DNA of 64,000 nt from Pseudoalteromonas sp. NC201 (GCF_002850255.1 NZ_CP022523.1:1126486-1190485), one strand, 5' to 3'. Counted from the first letter of the stretch, positions 37,383-47,121 are shown. Made by a program: numbers and translations. The notes: generated from the sequence alone by a model not told the origin.

Positions 37383-39650
37383 TTATGCTGATGGGATGAG
37401 TGCATACCCTCCTTTTAAATGTCCGATATTATTAAAGCCGAGTCGTGCTAGCGCCTGTGCTGCAACTTGTGATCTACTGCCGCTGCGACACACCAACACC
37501 AACTCTTTCGTCTTGTCTTGGCTTTGTTTGCAAATAAAGTCAGTAAGGCGGGTTAGTGGCACATTTTGATCAAACGCTCTGTTGTGATTTAGAGCATATT
37601 CATGCGGTTCACGTATATCAATTAACAGCACACCTTCGTTGTTAGCGATGTGAGCATTGAGCTCTGTTGTGTTGTACTCGTGCAATTCAAATTGGTTTTT
37701 ATTGCAAACCGTTGCGCCACACATGATCTCACTGCCAGCCTCATCAACAATGTTTTTGTCTATTTGCGCCTTTTTCTCAACAAATACATCAACCGCAATG
37801 TCATGTTGAAGCACACTATTTAATAGTAAATTACGACTACACTCTGCCGCTAGGGTAGTTGCAAACTCATTGTTGTAGTCGTGACTTGGGCATAACAAGG
37901 TATCTGTGTCGATGAGCTGAGCAAGTAACTGAATGCTATTCAGCATCGCTTTTGGTGAGCTGGTGGAGAAGTTGCTTCTACCTAATGCCCCCATCAGGAT
38001 TAGGTCACCACAAAAAACGTATCTGATGGCGTACTTATCTTGTTGTTGCTCCAATAGCATAAAGGTGACGCTATCTTCCGTATGCCCTGGGGTGGTTAGT
38101 TTTGCAAGACGGAAATGACCAATAGCTAGCGCTTCAAGTGACTGGCCTTTATAGTCAATTTGTGTAGTTTGAGTTGGCCAGCCTAAATGGTCGCATGTTT
38201 GTTTTGGTAAATTCAGTGTGGTTCGACTCGATTCGTGATCGGCGTGCCCATGTGTATCAAGCGCAGCGAGCAGTGTTAGCTGCTGGCATTCTAATATCGT
38301 ATTAAGACGTTCTACCAGCTCAGGAAGTGGATCGATAATAATCGCCGTTTTTGACTGCTTATCAGCAAACAACCAACAGCATGCACCACCCACTTTAAAT
38401 TGTACTAGGCCGTCAAGCGCTTCTTTATTGTTAACGCCATTCGCCGCTTGCATGAGACAACTGTGACCGAGTGCCTGAGCACAATGGAGAATGCGCTCAC
38501 ACGCCGCGTCTATTTCAGTTTGGGTTGTGGCAGGACCAAAAGACAGTCGAATAGCCGATTCGCTTTGCCATGCAGGGAGTCCCATGGCATCTAGCACAAA
38601 ACTGCGCGTTACCTTTGAACTGCACGCTGAGCCCGAGCTGACACGGATGTTTGCTGCGTCAAACAAATCCATGATTTCTTTTGAGCTAAATCCCGGAATT
38701 GCAAAGTTTAGTGTAGTCGGAACGCTATTACTGAAGTGATTATTAAATACAATAGTCGGGAACGCATCTTTGAGCGTTTGTGCTAGTTGATTTCGAAAAT
38801 CGTGTAGTTTATCTACGCTTGCAAATTGGCTGTCATTTTCTTTTAGCAGTTCATCAAAAATCACATTCAGCGCGGCAAGGCCAGGTAAGTTTTCTGTCCC
38901 TGAGCGTAAACCGCTCTCTTGACCACCGCCAGCAATAAATGGCGTAAACGGCGCGGTTTCTCGAATATAAACAAAACCGATGCCTTTTGGTGCATAGAGC
39001 TTATGACCGCTAAAAGGTGCGTAGTCAATAGTTGTTCTCGCTAGGTTTAAATTGCGTTTACCCAGCGCCTGAACACAGTCAACCATCCAAAAAATATTTG
39101 AATTATGCTTTCTTATTACGTTTTCTAATTGGTTCAGGTCTTGATATACACCGGTTTCATTATTGACAGCCATAGTGCAAATCATTAGCGCATTAGGTAC
39201 TTCATTTGCGATAAACGCTAAATCCAGATTACCTGCACCATCAACCGGAATGGCTTTGACATCGGCATTAATTTCTAAAATTTGATTCCAATGTTTAAGT
39301 GACTCTGGTACTGCTTTGTGTTCAGTTGCCCCGTAAAGTAGTGTATATTTTTTGTTTGGCTGTATCTTCTTTTTTGCTTCACAAAGGGCTGATAGTATGC
39401 CGGTTTGGATGCCCTCGGTTGCGCCACTGGTGAAAATCACTCGACCATGACCAGAACCCAGCACCGCACGTGCTTTTTGGCGAGTTTGTTCCATCAGTTG
39501 CTTAGCCTGTAGGCCTGTAATGTGGCTGCTGCTCGGGTTACCAAACATGGTTTTCATGGTAACCAATGCTGCGTCTGCTGCTTGCTCTAATACAGGGGTT
39601 GTTGCATTAGCATCTAGATATATTTGAGGTAACACCGATTCTACTGTCAT
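37383..39650 (-). CDS. Cysteine desulfurase / persulfide-dioxygenase-like / rhodanese three-domain fusion
   Basis: 755 residues from the ATG at 39650 (AAAGG 8 bases upstream); an in-frame TTG at 39674 is less likely. Domain 1 (about 10-395) is an NifS/IscS-type cysteine desulfurase: IYLDANATTP, ATEHKAV, PLP Lys217 in FSGHKLYAPKG, and persulfide Cys343 in SSGSACSSK. Domain 2 (about 415-625) is an ETHE1-type metallo-beta-lactamase fold: THGHADH (His467, His469, Asp471, His472), TPGHTEDS (His523), CGDLILMGALGRSNF (Asp549) and CPSHDY (His590). Domain 3 (about 665-755) is rhodanese with Cys721 in VCRSGSRS. Cytoplasmic. Predicted: take sulfur from cysteine as persulfide, oxidise it to sulfite, with sulfur transfer by rhodanese. 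The divergent TauE/SafE exporter supports this. Function of the fusion is inference. Confidence 0.88.
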   Translation of the reverse strand: MTVESVLPQIYLDANATTPVLEQAADAALVTMKTMFGNPSSSHITGLQAKQLMEQTRQKARAVLGSGHGRVIFTSGATEGIQTGILSALCEAKKKIQPNKKYTLLYGATEHKAVPESLKHWNQILEINADVKAIPVDGAGNLDLAFIANEVPNALMICTMAVNNETGVYQDLNQLENVIRKHNSNIFWMVDCVQALGKRNLNLARTTIDYAPFSGHKLYAPKGIGFVYIRETAPFTPFIAGGGQESGLRSGTENLPGLAALNVIFDELLKENDSQFASVDKLHDFRNQLAQTLKDAFPTIVFNNHFSNSVPTTLNFAIPGFSSKEIMDLFDAANIRVSSGSACSSKVTRSFVLDAMGLPAWQSESAIRLSFGPATTQTEIDAACERILHCAQALGHSCLMQAANGVNNKEALDGLVQFKVGGACCWLFADKQSKTAIIIDPLPELVERLNTILECQQLTLLAALDTHGHADHESSRTTLNLPKQTCDHLGWPTQTTQIDYKGQSLEALAIGHFRLAKLTTPGHTEDSVTFMLLEQQQDKYAIRYVFCGDLILMGALGRSNFSTSSPKAMLNSIQLLAQLIDTDTLLCPSHDYNNEFATTLAAECSRNLLLNSVLQHDIAVDVFVEKKAQIDKNIVDEAGSEIMCGATVCNKNQFELHEYNTTELNAHIANNEGVLLIDIREPHEYALNHNRAFDQNVPLTRLTDFICKQSQDKTKELVLVCRSGSRSQVAAQALARLGFNNIGHLKGGYALIPSA

Positions 39651-39773
39651 GATTGTGCCTTTAGGTATAAGCAAATTACCGATATAACAAAAAGTAATAA
39701 GTAATTATTTATAGTTATAATAAGGGAGATAGGCGTGCGTTTCAACTATTGAGGATGTGTTTATTGCATTCAG

Positions 39774-39819
39774 GTGTATTCACTTTTAATGTAAATTTAA
39801 TTTGAAAAAAGTGTATTCA
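39774..39819. promoter_or_regulatory. Direct repeats in the sulfur-locus divergent promoter
   Basis: GTGTATTCA occurs at 39774-39782 and 39811-39819 (37 bases apart), with a further ATTCA just before the first. The gap serves both the fusion gene and the TauE gene, so a shared regulator is plausible. No regulator gene is adjacent. Tentative. Confidence 0.3.
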
Positions 39820-39905
39820 TCATGTTTAATTGCGTTCGCTCAAATACTAGATGAGTATGGTAACGGGTATTAATAAGGAAAGGCTCTTTGAGTAATGGAT
39901 GAATA

Positions 39906-40808
39906 ATGTTGCAACGAATAACAAAACCGACGATGTGGCCCTTATTTTTTACACTGGGTGTGTACGCTACGTTGATCTGGGTACAAGGCTTTTATCAAGC
40001 ACTTGGTCAAATTATCAGTGAATCCCATATTGCGCTGACCATGGCGTTGGGATCGTTTGTGGCAGGTGGAACGGCATTAGGCGGTGGCGCCGTCGCCTTT
40101 CCTGTGATGACTAAATTATTAGACATAGATCCCGCTACGGCCAAGGTATTTTCTCTCGCGATACAAAGTTTTGGTATGACAGCGGCGACCATTACTATTT
40201 TCTGTCGCCGTATTCCGGTATATAAAAACGTTATTTTAATGGCGTTGCCAATGGCTGCGCTTGGTGTAACGCTCAGTCTATTGTATATCGCGCCTCTGGC
40301 ACCAAGGCTCCTAGTTAAGTCTATTTTTAGTTTTTTGTTGCTCTGCTTTGCACTAACACTGATTTTGAGATGGTGGCGTAAGGCACATCATCAACCTAGC
40401 AGTGAGTTTATCCAACCTAAAATGCTACGCTTTATGGCCGTAGCGTTAATCGGAGGTATAGCTAGTGGATTAGTAGGGTCGGGTGCAGATATTGCACTCT
40501 TTGCCTTGTTGGTGATTGCTTATAATGCAGATGTGAAAAAGGCGACTGCAACCTCCGTCGTGGTGATGACGTTTACCTCATTGATTGGAAGTAGCATTAA
40601 TGCGTGGCACCTCAATACGATCAGCAGTGAAATAAATGGCTATTTGCTAGCGGCAATACCGATTGTGGTCGTTGGTGCTCCATTAGGCGCTTATGTTTGT
40701 TCAAAAGTAAAAGTGGGGCATCTGGTCAGTTTTCTTTTAGTCTTGATTGGGCTTGAAGTGAGCTTTACCTGTTATGAGTTATATCCGACGCTGCTAGGAT
40801 TGTTCTAA
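39906..40808 (+). CDS. TauE/SafE-family sulfite/organosulfonate exporter
   Basis: 300 residues with about eight helices. Family marks: GSFVAGGTALGGGAVAFPVMTKLLDIDPATAKVFSLAIQS in the first half and GGIASGLVGSGADIALFALLVI with ATSVVVMTFTSLIGS in the second. Such permeases export sulfite, sulfoacetate or related anions. Divergent from the sulfur fusion gene with 255 bases between, suggesting it exports the sulfite produced there. ATG at 39906; the ribosome-binding site is weak. Confidence 0.85.
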   Translation: MLQRITKPTMWPLFFTLGVYATLIWVQGFYQALGQIISESHIALTMALGSFVAGGTALGGGAVAFPVMTKLLDIDPATAKVFSLAIQSFGMTAATITIFCRRIPVYKNVILMALPMAALGVTLSLLYIAPLAPRLLVKSIFSFLLLCFALTLILRWWRKAHHQPSSEFIQPKMLRFMAVALIGGIASGLVGSGADIALFALLVIAYNADVKKATATSVVVMTFTSLIGSSINAWHLNTISSEINGYLLAAIPIVVVGAPLGAYVCSKVKVGHLVSFLLVLIGLEVSFTCYELYPTLLGLF

Positions 40809-40955
40809 TCTAACGCGGTTTACAAAATTGGGTAAGCCGCGAAGCGAGCAAATAACGAAGTTAGATTACGCTCGCTAAATAAAAATATCCATCTGTTACA
40901 CTTTATTATCATCTTTTCGTGTATTGCAAAAAACATTACATTTTTAAAATGTAAA

Positions 40956-40970
40956 TGATAGTTGTTATCA
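40956..40970 (+). promoter_or_regulatory. Candidate Fur box of the second siderophore receptor
   Basis: TGATAGTTGTTATCA differs from the 15-base Fur motif TGATAATNATTATCA at two positions. It lies 106-120 bases before the receptor ATG. Confidence 0.65.
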
Positions 40971-41075
40971 TTACTATTGTTTTGCTAAACTTCGCCCCCT
41001 CTCTGATAAATTATTTTCTGAAATAGGTATTTGGCTTATTTCACCACTATCCAATTGCGTAGTTTGGAGTTAAAA

Positions 41076-43487
41076 ATGCAATACTCTCGCTCTTCTGTTC
41101 TTTCCGCCTCATGCGTTGCGGTTAAGTTGGCTTTACTAGGTGCAAGCACAACGGCTTTTGCTTCTGAAGACACAGAAAAAATCAGTGTTTATGGCAAACA
41201 TAATAAAATTATTTTGCAATCTGGAACTGCAACTAAGTCCAATATGGATCTTATGCAGACCCCCGCCGCGGTTGTTGTTGTTGACAAAGAGCTACTAGAT
41301 TCGCAAAGCGCAGCGACTTTACAAGAAGCACTACGCAACGTAAGTGGTTTGTCTCAGGCCGGTAATAACTACGGCATTGGTGATTCACTAATGGTTCGTG
41401 GCCTAGGCGTAAACTATACCTACGATGGTATGTATGGTGGTGCTGACTTAGGGAACAGCTTTAACCCAACACGCTCCTTAACCAATATCGAAAGTATTGA
41501 AGTGTTAAAAGGTCCTGCTACAGGCCTTTATGGTATTGGTGCTGCAGGTGGTGTAGTTAACTTAGTTGAGAAAAAGCCACAGTTTGAACAAGCGCTCTCA
41601 ATTAACGGTAAAGTGGGCGCATGGAATACTTATGGTTTGGGCGTTGATTTTACAGATGCAATTACTGACAAGCTTGCCTACCGTGTTGTTGCAAACCATG
41701 AGCGTAGCGACGGCTATCGAGATCTAGAATCTAATAGAGACGAAATCTATGCAAGCTTACGTTTCGACCCAAGCAGCGAGCACTCATTTTTACTTTCAGC
41801 GGCCTATATTGATGATTCGCAACAAGTAGATTCAATTGGCGATCCGGTACGGATTATTAACTGGGATAGCATTACTGGGCAACCAGGACTGGTTACAGCT
41901 GATCGCTTGCCAAATGACCCACAATATGATGCTGAGAAAGGTAAGTGGTTAGGTGTACAGCTGAATGATGAACAGCGCGCGCAACTTGCTGAGTCAATTC
42001 GTATTGGCGATGGCCTAAAGCCTTTTAATCTTGGCGATGGGAATCTGATTTCTCCTTTATCTCGTCCTAATGAAGGTGAAGAGTTACGGATAAAGCTTCG
42101 TCACGATTGGTACTTAAATCGCAACTCGAAGCTAACCCAGCAGGTATTATGGCGTAGCTATGATTCTGATTTTGTTCGCCAAACTGGTGCTTACAATTAT
42201 GTTTATTGGGAGCGCAATGGTGTGATCAATGCAAACCCAAGAGCTCCGCTTGTGATTGATGATGTGCTATATCCTTATGCGGCTCGCCGTCAAGAGTATC
42301 GCCGTCAAGTTGCCAGCGAAAAAACTTGGCAGTACTTTGCTGATTTACAGTTAACTTGGGATATGGCTTCTTTGAGCGGTGAGCATTTAGTCAGCGTTAA
42401 CTATGAAAATCGTGATATGCGCTTAAAAAGTTGGTCTGCATATGATGCCGATGGTAAAGGTTCAATTCCATATATCTTAGACATTCGCAGTCCAAACTGG
42501 CCAACAGGCGAATTCGAGGATTATGACCCATCGCTACGTAGTAATTACGATAAAACGCTTACGGCGTATGGCATTAGTGCACAAGAAGTGGTGTATATCA
42601 CTGATGCACTAACTGCTCGTGCTGGTCTTGCATATACTAGCGTTGAACAAAAATATCAGCATTTAGGTACTGATCGTTCACCAGAAGAGAGTGAAGAGCT
42701 GGACACGGATGATGCAGGTATGACGTATAATATTGGCTTGAATTATCAAGTGACCTCTCAGCTTTCTGCTTTTGTAAATATGGCAAAAGGTCGTACTGCA
42801 TACAGTGTACTGGGTAGTCTAGAAAATGAAGCTGATGCAAATCGTAAAAACAGACCTGACTCTGAATCTGAAACGTTAGATATTGGTGTGCGTTTTACTG
42901 CCTTTGATGAAGATTTATTGGGCTCATTAGTGTGGTTCGAAACTAAACGCACAAACCTAATGTATAACAATCCTGAGTATAACGAGCAGCCAGGTGACGA
43001 CTACAATGTCAGCGTTCCACGCTATTTCTTCGATGATGAAGATGAGTCAAAAGGTGTAGAGCTTGACTTAAATTTAGCATTGAACGACCAAATCAGTGTG
43101 AATATGAACGCGACTTATCAAGATGCTGTTGAGATCCGTTCGAATGAACGCTCAGGTCAAATGAAAGGGGTACCGAAAAAGTTTGCCAGCACGTGGGTGA
43201 AGTATACCCAGCCAGCTAATTGGTTTGGAGGGACTCTAGAGTACAGTCTTGGAATTAACTATGAGAGTGAACGAACAATTAATTCTGTTTCTTTCGGCCT
43301 GCCTACGGCAACTATTGATGGTTATACTCGCTGGGATGCTGCAATTAAGTTCGATGCTGAGCAGTTCGATATTCAGCTAAACCTTGAAAACCTAACTGAC
43401 GAGCGTTATTACAGTAAAGCATTGTTCTTAGGTGGCACGCCTGGCAACGAGCGAAATGCTAAATTGAGCTTTAACTATAGGTTCTAA
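41076..43487 (+). CDS. TonB-dependent siderophore receptor
   Basis: 803 residues from the ATG at 41076 (GGAG upstream). Signal peptide (about 1-29, ending TTAFA), TonB box region EKISVYGK, siderophore plug (TPAAVVVVDKELLDSQSAATLQEAL, MVRGLGVNYTYDG, IESIEVLKGPATGLYGIGAAGG), barrel ending LSFNYRF. Ferric-siderophore uptake; ligand unknown. A Fur-like box lies upstream and a strong hairpin follows. The adjacent AraC-type gene converges and may or may not regulate it. Confidence 0.92.
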   Translation: MQYSRSSVLSASCVAVKLALLGASTTAFASEDTEKISVYGKHNKIILQSGTATKSNMDLMQTPAAVVVVDKELLDSQSAATLQEALRNVSGLSQAGNNYGIGDSLMVRGLGVNYTYDGMYGGADLGNSFNPTRSLTNIESIEVLKGPATGLYGIGAAGGVVNLVEKKPQFEQALSINGKVGAWNTYGLGVDFTDAITDKLAYRVVANHERSDGYRDLESNRDEIYASLRFDPSSEHSFLLSAAYIDDSQQVDSIGDPVRIINWDSITGQPGLVTADRLPNDPQYDAEKGKWLGVQLNDEQRAQLAESIRIGDGLKPFNLGDGNLISPLSRPNEGEELRIKLRHDWYLNRNSKLTQQVLWRSYDSDFVRQTGAYNYVYWERNGVINANPRAPLVIDDVLYPYAARRQEYRRQVASEKTWQYFADLQLTWDMASLSGEHLVSVNYENRDMRLKSWSAYDADGKGSIPYILDIRSPNWPTGEFEDYDPSLRSNYDKTLTAYGISAQEVVYITDALTARAGLAYTSVEQKYQHLGTDRSPEESEELDTDDAGMTYNIGLNYQVTSQLSAFVNMAKGRTAYSVLGSLENEADANRKNRPDSESETLDIGVRFTAFDEDLLGSLVWFETKRTNLMYNNPEYNEQPGDDYNVSVPRYFFDDEDESKGVELDLNLALNDQISVNMNATYQDAVEIRSNERSGQMKGVPKKFASTWVKYTQPANWFGGTLEYSLGINYESERTINSVSFGLPTATIDGYTRWDAAIKFDAEQFDIQLNLENLTDERYYSKALFLGGTPGNERNAKLSFNYRF

Positions 43488-43501
43488 TTGGTTCGCAAAT
43501 A

Positions 43502-43530
43502 AATAAGGAGGGAAGTCCCTCCTTATTATT
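43502..43530. terminator. Strong hairpin after the receptor gene
   Basis: Perfect 12-base inverted repeat AATAAGGAGGGA/TCCCTCCTTATT with a minimal loop between convergent genes. Followed by ATTTCT on the plus strand. Confidence 0.75.
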
Positions 43531-43592
43531 TCTAAGCAGTCGATGCTTAGTCGCGTTTAGATTAGTTAACCCCTGAACAGGATAAAAATCAG

Positions 43593-44471
43593 TTATTTAA
43601 TGTAACAAGTGATACGAGTGAGAAGCTCGTGTGGTGGTGTATCTCTAACATCGTTTAAGTATTCTTCGATAACAGGCACATCGGCAGGTTCGAACTCACT
43701 GTTAGGTAACCATTGTCCAAACAGGTACTCGTAAGGCGTTTCAAGAGAAGCATAGTCACCTTGGTAAAGTAGGCTAGCTGTTTTGCCGGATGGAATGGCG
43801 AATTCACAAAGCCCCTCTGGGAGAGATGCGGTTGTCTTTGGCACTAAAATTGTTGCCATTGATTTTAGTTTGCTTTCCTCGACGGTTTTTGGGTCGTCAA
43901 AATATACACCAAAGAAACGCGTATCCGCACCTAATAAGCCTTGTTGCTGCGCCAGTACGTTTAATTTTTCAAATGCTTGACCGATTTGCATGTAATCGCC
44001 ATGGTGCTCAAGTCCGATTAACGTCATTTGCTCATTACTGCCTATTTCTACATTAAACATATTCGAATCCTCTTCTACCTTAATGATATAAAACTCGGCC
44101 GCACAGCCTTTTGCCTTGGCCTGTTCATGTTGGCGAAATAGGCTAGGTGGTTGCTTATATCGTTGAGAAAATGCTCGGCTAAACGCTTCAATACTTGCAT
44201 AACCGGTCTGCTCAGCCACCTTTGCAATGGAGTCTTGGGTGCGAATTAACATACCTGCAGCAACATGTAGTCGCATTCTTCTTACGGTTGCATTGATGGT
44301 TTCCCCAGCGATTGAGCGATAAACACGGTGAAAGTGATAAGTCGACATATGGCATTGATCAGCAAGCGTGATCACATCAAGTTCGCGATTAATATTGTTA
44401 TAGATGTAATCAATAACAATATTTAAGCGAGTAGTGTATTGGCTCAGGGTTGTTGCTTTTCTAGTCATCAT
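43593..44471 (-). CDS. AraC-family regulator with GyrI-like effector domain
   Basis: 292 residues. The DNA-binding part comes first (about 15-115: ADQCHMSTYHFHRVYRSIAGET and IAKVAEQTGYASIEAFSRAFSQRYKQPP), followed by a GyrI/SbmC-like small-molecule domain (about 140-290, MTLIGLEHHGDYMQIGQAFEKL to DVPVIEEYLNDV). Same order as Rob/MarA-type multidrug-response regulators. Targets unknown. Its ATG lies close to the mini R2 repeat at 44503. Confidence 0.88.
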   Translation of the reverse strand: MMTRKATTLSQYTTRLNIVIDYIYNNINRELDVITLADQCHMSTYHFHRVYRSIAGETINATVRRMRLHVAAGMLIRTQDSIAKVAEQTGYASIEAFSRAFSQRYKQPPSLFRQHEQAKAKGCAAEFYIIKVEEDSNMFNVEIGSNEQMTLIGLEHHGDYMQIGQAFEKLNVLAQQQGLLGADTRFFGVYFDDPKTVEESKLKSMATILVPKTTASLPEGLCEFAIPSGKTASLLYQGDYASLETPYEYLFGQWLPNSEFEPADVPVIEEYLNDVRDTPPHELLTRITCYIK

Positions 44472-44502
44472 TCACTTCATTGTTGGTTTATGCGGCCACT
44501 TT

Positions 44503-44548
44503 TACCAATTCACCTCAAAATAGATCACTTAATTAGGCGAATTGGTAT
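44503..44548. repeat. R2 mini copy (46 bases)
   Basis: TACCAATT at one end, AATTGGTAT at the other, and only the right-end part of R2 (CCTCAAAATAGATCACTTAA) between. A deletion derivative. Confidence 0.7.
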
Positions 44549-44637
44549 TACAACTCCGAAACTTACGTCAGAGTTGATATGGCTTATCATGGCAGAACTC
44601 GATTTGATAATGTTTGCTGATTTGTACTTTACGCAAC

Positions 44638-45840
44638 TTATTGGTTTTCCGTAAGTGCTTTTTCCACAGCTTTTAAAATAGATGATTTGGTAGACGGTTT
44701 GGTGATGTACCCAGTGAGCCCCAAAGACGCCCACTTTCTGATTATATCTTTGTTTTTATTGCTAGTTAGCGCAATGATAGGAAGTTTTTTACAATGTGGA
44801 ATATTGCGAATATTTTTGGTTGTATTGTAGCCATCAAGCTCTGGCATAAATAAGTCCATAAATACCATGGTGAATTTATGTTTTCTCAATGTTTTTATAG
44901 CGCCTAACCCGCTGGTTTCACAGTCTACTTTATACCCCTCATCACGTAGGATCTTGGCTATCATCTCTCGATAAATTTCGTTGTCTTCCACTACCATTAT
45001 TTTTACTTCTTCTTGCTTGGTTTCAAGCGCTTTTGGTTCGCTAACATCAACCTCACCGGTATCACCTACTGGCAATACATTTTGCGCTAATTGCGCGCAC
45101 TTAGAGTTGTCTTTTTCGCTCAGCAATGCTGTAAGCTCAGCGATAGAGAATTGTTTATCTTTCAATCTTTTTGTTAATTCATGAACGCTATCTGCCAATT
45201 GGTGTTCTAGTTCATCCAGCAGTGGCGATAAGTGTTTTTGTTTTAATTCATTTAGCAAGTCATCTTGAACTTTATTAATCCCTTTTTCATTGTCGAGATT
45301 ACGTCTTACCGTTTGTAGCGTTTCATCCGCTTTTTGATGATACAAAGCTGCATCATCAATCAATTGCTTTAGCTTGTCATCTATGCGACCAAAATGCTCC
45401 TCTCTGATTTTAGCAACCTCAGACGTGCCTTCCGTACGAACCAAAGCATTATGTAAGATCATACGAAATCGGTAGTTCTCATACATCGGTTTGTAGACAA
45501 AATAATCGGTAAAAATACCTTTCATACAACACCGAAAGGCCACGCCTGACTCTTTGTTTTCACACAGTAAAATATTTTCATGAGCATAGTTAAGTAAGCC
45601 ATGCTTGGCGAGCAAACTATAGATTTCGACGCTTTTTGCGACTGTCTTTCGAGCAATAACAATGACATCTGGTGGAGACTCAGTTAGCACTTCAGCTACT
45701 TCTTTATGACTAGTGAGAGTACGGTATTCATTGACTTGAGAAGCAACAATATCAACAACGCCTGTCATTTCTGCAGGATCGTCGCAAATAATAATCACTT
45801 TTGGATGTCGTTGTGCGTGTTCAACGTCTTTTTTATGCAT
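44638..45840 (-). CDS. Double-receiver response regulator (pseudo-receiver, coiled region, receiver)
   Basis: 400 residues. The N-terminal 130 residues resemble a receiver (HPKVIIICDDPAEM, YKP near 118) but the phosphoacceptor position reads VIVIARKT with no Asp, so it is a pseudo-receiver. A helical linker of about 130 residues follows (many Leu/Gln/Glu, coiled-coil-like). The C-terminal receiver is canonical: VVEDNE acidic pair, Asp329 in VFMDLFMPELDGY, ALTSN and ITKPS. No output domain, so it acts through protein contacts or as a phosphate sink. Last gene of the kinase operon, 46 bases after the REC-EAL gene. Confidence 0.88.
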   Translation of the reverse strand: MHKKDVEHAQRHPKVIIICDDPAEMTGVVDIVASQVNEYRTLTSHKEVAEVLTESPPDVIVIARKTVAKSVEIYSLLAKHGLLNYAHENILLCENKESGVAFRCCMKGIFTDYFVYKPMYENYRFRMILHNALVRTEGTSEVAKIREEHFGRIDDKLKQLIDDAALYHQKADETLQTVRRNLDNEKGINKVQDDLLNELKQKHLSPLLDELEHQLADSVHELTKRLKDKQFSIAELTALLSEKDNSKCAQLAQNVLPVGDTGEVDVSEPKALETKQEEVKIMVVEDNEIYREMIAKILRDEGYKVDCETSGLGAIKTLRKHKFTMVFMDLFMPELDGYNTTKNIRNIPHCKKLPIIALTSNKNKDIIRKWASLGLTGYITKPSTKSSILKAVEKALTENQ

Positions 45841-45886
45841 AGATTCCCTCTAACTATGAGAGTATATCAAAGCCTATTAAATTTAA

Positions 45887-47092
45887 TTATTTACTAGAAT
45901 GAGACTTTTGCAATGCGGATTCAGAGACAGTTTGCAAAAACTCCGACGGGGTACAAGGTGGGTAGTAATAATAGCCTTGAACCGATTCTACTTCGTAACT
46001 TTGTACAACGACTAGGTCCTCAATCTCTTCGACACCCTCAGCGACGACCTCTAGTCCAAGTTGGTGAGCCATCTCACAGGTGCTCGCGATAATGACGCGT
46101 TTGTTTGGTTGCGTTGAACAGCCATCAACAAAGCATCTATCGATTTTGAGTTCATCAAACGGTAACTCGTTGAGCTGCTTAATAGAAGAATACCCTGTAC
46201 CAAAGTCGTCAATAGACAGCTTAAAGCCTTTAAGTTTTAAACGCAGCAACACATCAAGCGCACGCTTGATGTTATCTAACAAGTGACTCTCAGTTAACTC
46301 TAGAGTGATTTGAGAGGTGGGGGTGCAATACTCTTCGCAAATAGACTCGAGTTTTTCTGGGAGTTTTATGTCTTCTAGCTCTTTCACGCTCAAATTAATG
46401 CTGAATTGAAGCGCTTTAAGAATATCTCGATTATAGCTAAGCAAGGACAAGGTTTGTTTCAACAGGCTATAGGATAGCAGGTGAATTAATTCGTTCTCTT
46501 CCATTGTCGCGATAAACTGTGAAGGAGGCACAGTGCCATCGGTACTATGATGCCATCTTGCAAGCACTTCTGCGCCAATGATTGCACCGGATGAACTTGC
46601 GACTTTAGGTTGAAAATACGCACAAAACTCTTCTCGCAATAATCCCTCATAGATCTCATCTTTACTATAGTTTTGTAGAGCGTGTTGGGACTTTGTGGAT
46701 GTATTTTGAGACTGAAGCTGACTGTAAAGTTCTTTTAGCTTAGTTGCAGAAAGTGGCTTTTCTAAACTAGATATAATGGTGAGGCCATGAAGCTCTGCTA
46801 GTGCAGCGGTATTTTTGATAAATAGACCTTTTTCACCACTTAGCAAAGCGATAGGTGCTTGGATACTTAGTTCGGCAAATTTCCGTAATATCTCTACGCC
46901 ATCCATTTGCGGCATGTTGATATCAAGTAAAATAAGGGAAGCTTGATGGAGTTCTTGACTTTCTAATGCAGACAGCCCGCTGTTAAACCCTTTAAAGGCG
47001 CACGGTGTCTGGTTAGAAATCAACAATTGCAATTGTGTGAGAATAAGCTCGCTATCATCAATCGCAATAATAAGGTGCTTTTCATTTATCAT
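45887..47092 (-). CDS. Receiver-EAL cyclic-di-GMP phosphodiesterase
   Basis: 401 residues. Receiver domain (about 5-125; AIDDSE, Asp in ILLDINMPQMDG, Lys in SSLEKPLS) joined to an EAL domain (about 150-395). Catalytic motifs are intact: EVLARW, NLSVKELED, LELTESHLLDN, DDFGTGYSS, KIDRCFVDG and AEGVEE. An active c-di-GMP phosphodiesterase controlled by phosphorylation is expected. Gap to the upstream kinase stop 29 bases, so one operon. Confidence 0.92.
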   Translation of the reverse strand: MINEKHLIIAIDDSELILTQLQLLISNQTPCAFKGFNSGLSALESQELHQASLILLDINMPQMDGVEILRKFAELSIQAPIALLSGEKGLFIKNTAALAELHGLTIISSLEKPLSATKLKELYSQLQSQNTSTKSQHALQNYSKDEIYEGLLREEFCAYFQPKVASSSGAIIGAEVLARWHHSTDGTVPPSQFIATMEENELIHLLSYSLLKQTLSLLSYNRDILKALQFSINLSVKELEDIKLPEKLESICEEYCTPTSQITLELTESHLLDNIKRALDVLLRLKLKGFKLSIDDFGTGYSSIKQLNELPFDELKIDRCFVDGCSTQPNKRVIIASTCEMAHQLGLEVVAEGVEEIEDLVVVQSYEVESVQGYYYYPPCTPSEFLQTVSESALQKSHSSK

Positions 47093-47121
47093 ACATACTA
47101 GACCTGAATTTTTAGCACGTG

